Source: Bactericera cockerelli (Eukaryota > Arthropoda > Insecta > Hemiptera > Triozidae). From it: a stretch of 64,000 bases of DNA. The DNA lies in assembly GCA_024516035.1 (NCBI GenBank), contig CM044964.1, positions 25,013,452-25,077,451 on the forward strand, written 5' to 3'. Shown here piece by piece: positions 27,601 through 39,630 of the stretch. Under the pieces are notes generated by a model. It was not told the DNA's origin. It saw only the letters and a program-made list of their open reading frames with translations, and did not search any database. The position numbers and the translations under genes were made by a program. Within the stretch, counting starts at the first letter, position 1; each line of letters begins with the position of its first letter.

Positions 27601-30600
27601 TTGTTAATAGACTATATAAAAAAAGAGCACCAAAAAGTAAGATTTTTTAGACTAAAAATTAGAATAAAAATAAAAAATGAATTAAAAAATGATATTTTTT
27701 TTACATAATTTAGACATCACAGAATAACTCTGAATTTGTAAGCTATGGCTAGTAATCAAATTTGTTTTCAAGAACAATGTTAAGCTTGATAAGGATTTAG
27801 AAAATTCCATATCGGGATACTTATTACATAAGGTCATCATCCTATCCATGGGGATCAAATCTGAGGGTTGACATTTTTAAATATTTAAAAATGACGAGCA
27901 TTTCTTCTTGGGATCTTGAATTTCAATAAGGGTAACAAAGAGCAAACAAACAAATAATAATAATAATGCCCGGTATACGGGTACATTTATTAACGGTACA
28001 ATACCTTTATACAAATTGTAAACATGTCATAAAAACGCTTGCATACGAGTCTGCAACCATTGGGACATTTTCATCTTTACTATTCAAGGTCCAAAACCCA
28101 ACTGACCAAATTTCGTATTGTGCGCATGACACATACCTTCTCTCTTCTCTCCCTCTACAATTCAATACTTCGCCATTGTGCGCATGACACACACTTTCCC
28201 TCTTCTCTCCCTTTACAATTCAATATTTCGTTACATAATATCGTTACATAATATCGTTACATAATATCGTTACATAATATCGTTACATAATTTCGTTACA
28301 TAATTTCGTCACATAATTTTGGTTATGTGCCAGAGCAAAGACATGAAAATGTCAATATCGTTACATAATATCGTTACATAATATCGTTACATAATTTCGT
28401 TACATAATTTCGTCACATAATTTTGGTTATGTGCCAGAGCAAAGACATGAAAATGTCAAAACATTAAATTCCAAAAGAACAATAGTGAACAATTTAAATC
28501 GGTTGAAAATTTAAATATAAAAAATGTAAAATATGAAGAATATTTTATTTTTAATATGAAGAATATTATATTGACATTTTCATGTCTTTGCTCTGGCACA
28601 TAACCAAAATTATGTAACGAAATTAAGTGACGAAATTATGTAACGAAATTATGTGACGAAATTATGTAACGAAATATTAAATTGACATTTTCATGTCTTT
28701 GCTCTGGCACATAACCAAAATTATGTAACGAAATTATGTGACGAAATTATGTAACGAAATTATGTGACGAAATTATGTAACGAAATTATGTAACGAAATA
28801 TTAAATTGACATTTTCATGTCTTTGCTCTGGCACATAACCAAAATTATGTAACGAAATTATGTGACGAAATTATGTAACGAAATTATGTGACGAAATTAT
28901 GTAACGAAATATTAAATTGACATTTTCATGTCTTTGCTCTGGCACATAACCAAAATTATGTAACGAAATTATGTGACGAAATTATGTAACGAAATTATGT
29001 AACGAAATATTAAATTGACATTTTCATGTCTTTGCTCTGGCACATAACCAAAATTATGTAACGAAATTATGTGACGAAATTATGTAACGAAATTATGTAA
29101 CGAAATATTAAATTGACATTTTCATGTCTTTGCTCTGGCACATAACCAAAATTATGTAACGAAATTATGTAACGAAATATTAAATTGACATTTTCATGTC
29201 TTTGCTCTGGCACATAACCAAAATTATGTAACGAAATTATGTGACGAAATTATGTAACGAAATTATGTGACGAAATTATGTAACGATATTATGTAACGAA
29301 ATATTAAATTATAAAAAGAGACAAGAGAAAAAGTATGTGTCATGCGCACAATAACAAAATATTAAATTATAAAAAGAGAGAAGAGAAAAAGTATGTGTCA
29401 TGTGCACAATACGAAATTTGGTCAGTTAAGTTTTAGACCTTGAATAGTAAAGATGAAAATGTCCCAATGGTTGCAGACTCGTATGCAAGCGTTTTTTTTT
29501 TTTTTTTTTTTTTTTTCTTCTACCACAACCCTAGTCAAAACATTCAAGATAATATTTCTGAAACTTTTTTTGTAAATATTGTTAATTTTTCCTTATTTTT
29601 AATAAAATATACTAAACTTCTGAAGTATCCATTATCCATGCATTGGAAAATTTATTTAATGGAATGTTGTAATTGTTGTAAATAAATTACAAAATTCTTC
29701 TTTTTTTCCGAATATGAAGAAGAATTTGGTTAGGACATACGGGGTATTTTTTTCTTGATGAAATTTTGCAGGTGGTTCTTCGGGTCCTAAGAGTTATTGT
29801 ATAATTTTTAGAGCACATTGATCAACCCTGGCCCAACATTGACCAACACGAAGCCAAATCACTGAGGAATTTAATCAGGAGCTTGACGTACAATCAACCA
29901 TTAAGTTCAAGATTGAGAATGCCGAAGCCATTATCAACACCCTTGATCAGGCCTTGTTTATATTTATTTCTCAACTTGTTACCATGTTCATTGTATACAG
30001 GGTCCGCCAAAAAAAAGGAGCCACTCGAAATATCTCAAGAACGGATTTGAATTTCGAAAAACGCTAAAACACGTGTTTCATTATATGAAAGGGGAACCCT
30101 TTTCTACTGGTATATGTTTTTTTATCATTACCAGGGGCGGCCCCAGGGGGGGTCAACTTTGGAATCTTAAATAGAACCACCCTGTTTTGAATACAAATTT
30201 GAGAAGTAGATGACAATAGAAGTATTTTGAGACAAGTTTGAAATTTTTTCACCAAACAGGGCCGGAGATATCGTAACTTTTATTTCAGAAGTTTCAGCCA
30301 TTTTTTCATTAGAAAATTATTTTATATCTGTAAATATTGTTAAACAAAATGTATTACCTATTGTTTCCATATAAAATTGAAGTACGTCCGGCCCTTTTTT
30401 AAAAAAAATATTTTTTGTAGATTGAAACATGTGTAATTGCGTGAAGCTATCACAAATTATACTAGAAAAAGGATGGTTTTTACTTGTAAAAAAAACTGAC
30501 CCCCTATACAACTCCCCTGGTAAATCTAATGCTATCAAAAAGACTTGAGAAATTAAGTACTTTAATAAGTAAGACATTTTGTTTAACAATATTTACAGAT

Positions 30601-33600
30601 ATAAAATAATTTTCTAATGAAAAAATGGCTGAAACTTCTGAAACAAAAGTTACGATATCTCCGGCCCTGTTTGGTGAAAAAATCTCAAACTTGTCTCAAA
30701 ATACTTCTATTGTCATCTACTTCTCAAATTTGCATTCAAAACAGGGTAGTTCTATTTAAGATTCCAAAGTCGACCCCCCCTGGGGCCGCCCCTGGTAATG
30801 ATAAAAAAACATAAACCAGTAGAAAAGGGTTCCCCTTTCATATAATGAAACACGTGTTTTAGCGTTTTCGAAATTCAAATCCGTTCTTGAGATATTTCGA
30901 GTGGCTCCTTTTTTTTGGCGGACCCTGTATAAAGGATGTAAATAAAGCTTGATCCAATTGTTTATAAATAAGATTAAAGTCCACTTGGATTAAATCCTGT
31001 TTCATAATTCGGCCTAAACACAAAGATGTTAATTTTGAGAGAAAAAAATTACAGTGTAACCTCGGTGATGATATCTTTTAATTTAGGTATATGTAATTTT
31101 ATATATAACTAGGATTCTTTTAAATTTTTCATTCTTTGGTCTATAAGAAACACACAGAACCTATATCTTCACAGCAACATTAAAAACCATCCAGTCAGTA
31201 ATCGTGATCAAGCCTACGAGTTAGGCGAAACTTAAGTCGGTGAGTGAAAAATTTAAAAGAATCCTAGGGCGGAATTAATAGACAACATCAATAACTTAAG
31301 TCGTTGGTAAGTGTCGGTTTTCCCTATTCTTACACAGTACGCAATCCGTGACTTAGCGCCACAGAAGTATTACAAAAACGTCTATTAATTCCGCCCCTAG
31401 TTTTATATAAAATTACATGTACCTAACATTTTGGATTTCTAATATGAACCTAATAACAAATAATTCCCCATCTTTTATTTTTTTTTATATCCTTAGCAGC
31501 CCACATTTTTTTTATTAGCTTAGGGAAAGTGTTGCTCTGTAAACTACATGTATATTGATTCTAAATAAAACAATTTATCTTATCTGTTCCGGTAGCTTAG
31601 TGGTAAAGGCGGCACTCTGTGAATCCAGATATAATACAGATGTCGTGGGTTCGAAACCCAGCCGGGACATGACAAGTTATCCTCCCATTTGGAATTTTTA
31701 CCACATAATAATATGTCTTGGGCTTACTGCTGGAATAATGGGACTTTAATAGTCTTCATCGGGCAGTATAAATAAGGCGATATTAATATTATCTTATTTT
31801 ATCTTACAGGGTGACCTCGGTGCTATCGATGAACGATACGACGTGGCGGTGTCCACATCGTGTGGCTCCGCCCTTGACCACATCGTGTGCGAGACGGTGG
31901 AGTCGGGCCAGGCCGTGCTCGCCCAAGTGAAGAGGGCCAATGTGGGCCGCGTGTTCATCATGGCCCTCGACCAGATGGGCCAGTACCGCCGCTACACGGG
32001 CCCGGTAAAGAGTACGCCCGGGAATCTGCCCAGGTACCAAGAGAGACGAGTTGATAATAATAATACGAAAAAAGCGCACGAATAGCTCAGTGGTTAAGCA
32101 CTCGCTTGCCATGCGGATGATGGATGATGTGTATGATGTACAATGAGGGGGGTTTTTAGTGGGTCGGTTTGCACCATCCCGAGAGGGTCCTCTACCCTCT
32201 CCGAGTGGTGTACATCATCCCCACACTGTCTGTTGTCACTACGACAGTATTCGTCCTAATCTCAGCATTGACACTCACAGTACTCACACTCCAAAAAGAG
32301 TGGGAGTTTTAATGTTGGGAGTAAGTGAGGAGTTTACCTCCCGGGCATCCCCACCCAAAAAAAATATTTTTTTTATTAATAATACTCTCTAGTCGAACCA
32401 CTTTAAACCCGTAACTTCAAACATCATTAAAAGTATTCGCACGAAAATTTCAGCAAATTTGTGAAATGGTTTTGAGATTACTCGTGCAATTTTTACTTAA
32501 GAGAGAGCAACATAATAGCTTTCTCAACGACCTCAGTAGCTTGATCGAAACGGTGGCGGACTTATAACCTGGAGGTCGGTGGTTCAAGTCCCTGGCTCAG
32601 CGTAGAATTAGTAAAGCGAATTTGAGTAGTTGTGATATCATGATTGTGATAAACACAAATATTAAAAAAGAAAACCCCCAATGCTTTCTCTATTTCTCAA
32701 TGCTACCTTCTTTTTATCCCATAAAATATACAAGACCTGTTTGCTGGAGTAAAGGGACTTTTGAGTCTTACCTCGGCAGTATAACACAAAGTATATTCTA
32801 TTCTATTCTCTTTACTATTAAATTTCTAAACTTGACGTTTGGGGAACTGCACAATTCTCCAGAAAAAGGACACAAAGTCAACACATTTTTTTTATTTATC
32901 GTATGGATTGTTTTATTATGTTTAGTGGATACATGGAACATTTTGAAACATTTGAAAGAAAAGGGAAAAAAACTGTCATGCCAAACTGTCCATAAGATCT
33001 CCTGGCTGCTTAAATTATTTCAGTGGATATTATGATTTTGATTCCAAGTCAACACAAATATGATAACTAATAGCTTTCTCTTTCGCACCAGATTGTTCGA
33101 TCTCATCAAAGTGGAAGACGAGAGAGTGAAGACTGCCATGTACTATGCTACCCACAACACACTCGTAGCCACTACTCTGGAGAAAGCGATGCAAGTCGGA
33201 TACGCCAACAATTCCAGGGTGGTTACTTTGGAGGGAGCCATCATAGAACCTTCAGGTATGTTAATACTTTATAAGGGTTGGGTGGAAGAGACTGCCATGT
33301 ACTATGCTACCCACAACACACTCGTAGCCACTACTATGGAGACAGCCATGCAAGTCGGCTACCCCAACAATTCGATGTTCGACTGTTGTTGTTGTTGTAG
33401 CCAGCTTGGCAACAGCTGAAGGGATGAGTGATGCTCTCCAGCCAACTTTATTTCAAAGTTGGCTCGTTCTGAACCACATATGTGCGATCTGAACCATCAT
33501 GAAAAAAGATATGGATCAACCATCATGTCTTACCCATCGACAACCAGCCTTTTTCTAAAGAGTGGATTTTATGTCTGATTTGTTACATGTTTTATTTCTG

Positions 33601-36600
33601 TGCTCAATAGCTTTATTAATTGGAGGGGTGAGAAACATAGTGGTGTAAGTCCAAAAAAATTAAAAATGGGTAAAGCGATAATATCGCTTATAAAATGGGT
33701 ACTTACTCCAGTATTTTTCTGAAAAGAACTCGGCCTGGGGAGTTAGTTTTTAACATGAACCCATTTTTAATTTTTTTGGACTTACACCACTATGTTTCTC
33801 ACCCCTCCAATTTATGCTTTGCCCTTGTTAGATTACCTATTATTATTATTATTACTCACTAAGAATTATAACTAACCTCAGTAGCTGAATCGATAGGGCG
33901 GTGGATTCGTAACCTGGAGGTCGGTGGTTCGAGTCTCAAGAATGGCAAACAATTAGTAATGCGAGTTTAAGTAACAGACAACTTTTTTTTCTCTTAGCCA
34001 TGAAACAGGAGCTACTGTAGACGCTTGTGGTCTGTGTTGCAGCCTGCCCATCCCGTAGTATGCCTCCTCTCTGATGGGCGAGAAGTGACACAATACTTTC
34101 CATTTAGGTGCTAGGTCAACACGAGCGCACCAGAAGGTATCCCTTACAAACAAGTGTAACCAAATTTTTAATACAATTTTTGTCGGCGCCTGGACACGAT
34201 ACGAGTGTTATGACAGGATTGCAGAAATATTATCCTGTGTGATCCTTGATCCTTCCATTTCTTCTTTACTACCTGAGTTTTTTATGTATGTTTTATGTTC
34301 GAATGAGTACATATACATTTGTACATAATTATATAATGATTAGGTACTTATATTTTTTTCACAAATGTGTATGTTTGACTTTTGTTTTATGGCAAGCGAG
34401 TGCTTAACCACTTAGCTATATAACGCTCTGAGTTGATTGTTGTTCTTATAAAAATATTATTGTCCCATAGCATTGGTAGTGGATGTGGTTATTGTGCTAG
34501 TCTTGTAATGTACACAAACCAGCGAGCGCGTGGATCTGTGATCTATGGTTCGCATCCCATCAAATGCTTGAATTTATTTCTCATTTATTCGAGTATGTGA
34601 CTACGTTTAACTTTCTATTTACCCACTAAAATCCTCCTCTACCCCTCCTTTAACTAACGTACCCGGAACCGTATAAGATACTTTACTTCAGGTGGTATCT
34701 ACTGAGTTATATAGCGCTCTGAGTTGATTGTTGTTGTTATAAAAATATTATTGTCCCATAGCATTGGTAGTGGATGTGGTTACTGTGTTACTGCTAGAGA
34801 GAGATACAGTTTTATTATAAAACGTTGCTGCCCACATATCTGAAGGTTGCTTAAAAACACAGCATATCAATCAATACATTAAAGAACAATTTTTTTTTTT
34901 ATATACATATTTTCTTTTTCTTTCTTAATGAATTTTATATTTTCTTTCTACACAATCTTGTAAATATTCTCGTAAATTACACAATCCAGCGCGTGGATCC
35001 GTGATCTGTCGATCGGATCCCACCTAATGCTTGGATTTCTTTCTCATTTATTCGAGTATGCGACTACGTTTAACTTTCCATTCTATCTGGCGTGCCCAGG
35101 CATCATGTCGGGGGGAGGCCGCAGTTTGAATTTATTTCTCATTTGTTTGAGTATGTGACCAATGTGACCGCGTTAACTTTCCATTCTATCTGGCGTGCCC
35201 AGGCATCATGTCGGGGGGAGGCCGCAGTTTGAATTTATTTCTCATTTGTTTGAGTATGTGACCAATGTGACCGCGTTAACTTTCCATTCTATCTGGCGTG
35301 CCCAGGCATCATGTCTGGGGGAGGCCGCAGTTTGAATTTATTTCTCATTTGTTTGAGTATGTGACCACGTTTAACTTTCCATTCTATCTGGCATGCTCAG
35401 CCATCATGTCTGGGGGAGGCCGCAGTTTGATTTAACTTTCCATTCTATCTGGCGTGCTCAGGCATCATGTCTGGGGGAGGCCGCAGTTTGATTTAACTTT
35501 CCATTCTATCTGGCGTGCCCAGGCATCATGTCGGGGGGAGGCCGCAGTTTGATACGCGGCAAGATGGGCCGCAGTGTGCAAGTGACCACCGACCCCAACA
35601 CGGCCGCACAGCGGAACAAGATCATGCGCAAGATAGAGAACCTCAAGGCCGACCTCAGTAATCTGCAGAGCACCAAGGTACTTTTTAGAATTTTTCTTCA
35701 GATAAACTTGGTGAATTTTTCTTATTAATTTGTATAAAAAAAAAATTGTAAAAAAATCCATTGTGAAACATGTTTTCAGATAAATTTGGTGAATTTTTCT
35801 TAAAAAGTGAATTTTTCTTCAGATAAACTTGGTGAATTTTTCTTAATAATTTGTATAGAAAAAAAAACTGTAAAAAAAAAAATCAATTCAAATTCCACTG
35901 TGAAACATGTTTTCAGATAAATTTGAAGAATTTTTCTTAATAGGTAATTTGTAAAAAAAATCACTTCCATTGTGAAACATGTTTCCAAATGGTAATTTGT
36001 AAAAAAATGACTTGCTTCCAGTTTGGTTCATTTTATTCCCGTTTGGTTAACTTTGGTTAGAAAGAAAAATACGGCACGAGTTAATAATGCGCGGAATGGC
36101 CCAAACCATCATGGAATATTATTTTTCAATAAGTTACCGGAAAATGTAAGGGACATGCCTGAAAATGAGAGAGAGAGAGAGTGAGGAAAAAAACGCTTGC
36201 ATACGAGTCTGCAACCATTGGGACATTTTCATCTTTACTATTCAAGGTCTAAAACTTAACTGACCAAATTTCGTATTGTGCGCATGACACATACTTTTTC
36301 TCTTCTCTCTTTTTATAATTTAATATTTCGTTACATAATTTCGTTACATAATTTTGGTTATGTGCCAGAGCAAAGACATGAAAATGTCAAAAATCACTTC
36401 CATTGTGAAACATGTTTTCAGATGGTAATTTGTAAAAAAAAATCACTTCCACTGTGAAACATGTTTTCAGATAAATCTGGTGAAGACCCTGAACGAACTG
36501 AACGTGAAGCTTGGCCAAGAGAGGCGGGAACTACAGAGGCTCTCCATAGACATTCCGTCGCTCCAGCATCAGATCCCCAGCATGGAGCAGCAGATCCGAG

Positions 36601-39599
36601 ACCTGGAGAATGGCCTGCAGGAGGTCAAGTTGGACCCCAAGATGGTGAGACTTTTAGACTTTTTTTTCCCTCCTCCCCCGAGGATTTTTTGTTGTTCTAC
36701 GTATACAATCTTAATAATAATAATAATAAATACCGTTAGGTATTGTATATTTTACGGTACATAACCAATTTACAATATTAACAGAATATAAGATAAGATT
36801 TTTTTCTTTCTTCTANNNNNNNNNNNNNNNNNNNNNNNNNNNNNNNNNNNNNNNNNNNNNNNNNNNNNNNNNNNNNNNNNNNNNNNNNNNNNNNNNNNNN
36901 NNNNNNNNNNNNNNNAGAAAAATGAGAAGTTGCACTAGATGTACATGAATATCAGACCATACCTGAACAGCTGTTTCGAGCTTATTATACATGTTAGATA
37001 TTATACGTGATAGATAGATAGATATATGTTTTATTTGTAAAATTACCCTGACGGGTGTATACAATGGTCAAAAAGTTTACAATGGTCTTTTTTTAATACA
37101 TAGATTAAAATTACAATATAAATGGACATCTGTGACTACTGCCCGTAGTCCAGACATCCTGAGTTTGATTCCCGGTTGGAGCAGACTTTTCGCACAGAAA
37201 ATTCTGTTCCCTCTGAACACGTGAGGCTGGTAATTCCGCTGGGTGAGGTTACTGCGGGTAGCTGGTACGATCCCCAGCGAATGGAGGGTAAAACCCCCGT
37301 CCTGACTATCTCAATTCAGGACGTTAAAACTGAATAGAGTCAGTGGACATTAAAGGAGCCTTGAACTCTTGTGAATTTCCTCACAGGTGCTGAAGTACGC
37401 CAAGCAGGCGCACGTGATGAAGAGCATCCAGGCCACACTGAGCACGTACCAGGCCGGCTACGAGTGTGTGGGTGTGCGGTGTGTGTGGGTGGGTGTGGTT
37501 GTTGTGTGGGTGGGTGTGTGTGGGTGGGTTTGTGTATGGTGTGATGTGTGGGTATGGGTGTGTGTGCGTGTGGGGTTTTTGTGTGTGTGTGGGTTTGTGT
37601 GTGTGTATGGTGTGATGTGTGGGTATGGGTGTGTGTATGGTGTGATGTGTGTGCGTTGTGTGTGTTTGATGGGCTGTCGAAGTGGCGGGTGTAACCTGCT
37701 AGTACTTACTAAATGGATGATACTGTTTGTTGCTGTCAATACTTCTTCTTTTAAACCGACCTCAGTAGCTTGATCGATAAGGCAGCGGACTTGTAACCTG
37801 GAGGTCGGTGGTTCAAGTCCCGGTTTCAGCGTAGATTTAGTAAAGCGAGTTTGAATAGTTGTGATATCACGAAAGTGATTAACACAAATATGATAACTAT
37901 TCTTCTATTCTATTCTGCTTCTTCTTTTATGTCCCCGCCCTCCCAGGTGCTGAAGTACGCCAAGCAGGCGCACGTGATGAAGAGCATCCAGGCCACACTG
38001 AGCATGTACCAGGCGGGCTACGAGACGTGCGTCGCGCGTCGCCAGAAGGAGTTCGACACGAACTTCGGGAAGATCTCCGCACGCGTGCAGGAGTGCTACC
38101 AGATGCTCACGTTCGGGGGGAAGGCGGAGTTGGAGTACAAGGAGTACTCGGATCCGTACGCGCAGGGGATCAAATATGTGTGAGTCCCCACAAGGAGGGG
38201 AAATACTAAGGGCGGAATTAATAGACAACATCAATAACTTAAGTTGTTGTTGTTGTAGCCAGCTTGGCTACAGCTGGAGGGGTGAGTCAACTTAATTTCA
38301 AAGTTGGCTCGTCCTGAACCACATATTTCTATGTGCGATCAACCATCATGAGGACTTGGACTTTTCTTTATAAGCCATTAAACCCTTAGGAAACTGCAAG
38401 CTAGCCTGGCTTGTAAGGGTTGGCTAGTCTGTTCTCTGTTTATAGTCCTCTAGCGGGACACTGGTCTTCTCCCTGTTTAACGTCCCCAGCCAGACTAAGT
38501 CGTTGGTAAGTGTTGATTTTCCCTATCCTACACAGTACGCAATCCGTGACTTAGCGCCACAGAGGTATTACAAAAACGTCTATTAATTCCGTCCTAATTT
38601 ATTTATTTTATGAATTGACGAGGAGGAGTCCCCATTAATACAAAGACACTTAAATCTACATGAATAGTTGTCTGGAAGAACCAACCACCTATGTAAAAAT
38701 TTGGTTTTTTTTTTTTTTTTAAATAGTTGTCTGGAAGAAACCACCTATGTGAAAATTTAGATTTTTTTTTTTTTTTTTTCAAAAATGGAACCTTTGTGTA
38801 AGTCTTGAATCACTAGAGAAGTCGTCAGCATACAAAGTTTTTGTTCCTACTCGTTTTTATTCACGAACTTCGGGAAGATCAGGTCACGCGTGCAGGAGTG
38901 CTACCAGATGCTCACGTTCGGGGGGAAGGCGGAGCTGGAGTACAAGGAGTACTCGGATCCGTACGCGCAGGGGATCAAATATGTGTGAGTTTTTTTTTCA
39001 ATTTTTTTTTTTTTTTTTTTTTCAATAACATTATTAAAAAAGTTATCATATTTGTGTTAATCACTTTCGTGATATCACAACTACTCAAACTCGCTTTACT
39101 AAATCTACGCTGAAACCGGGACTTGAACCACCGACCTCCAGGTTACAAGTCCGCTGCCTTATCGATCAAGCTTCTGAGGTCGGTTACATACATAATTATA
39201 TACAATTGTACATACACACTAGGAATAAACAAGCAATAACTTTATTATATTTTATTTTAATATTCATACATATCCTTCATTTAATATTTAATAGTTACTG
39301 CAATCCAATGTACTTTTCATTATTAAACAAGTTGGATCAAGTTTTATTTACAAAATAATGACATAGAATATATACAATACATACATAGATATTAAAATTA
39401 CGAAAACAAAACTTGATCAAGGGCGGTGCTAATGCCAACGGCATTCTCTTCCGACTTTTCAGTATGTATGAGTCAGACATAGAGGGGAAATACTATTTTA
39501 TTTATTTTATGAACTGACGAGGAGGAGTCCCCATTAATACAAAGACACTTAAATCTACACGAATAGTTGTCTGGAAAAAACCACCTATGTGAAAATTTC

Positions 39600-39630
<31 letters not shown>

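Noticed and set aside
28225..29310. CRISPR-like array from regular 13-mers
   Set aside because: Repeats are contiguous without unique spacers and sit in an animal genome; it is satellite-like growth in a MITE.
37458..37739. THTHTP-type and VWVGV-type open frames
   Set aside because: Both are readings of a GT microsatellite starting at a broken exon copy.
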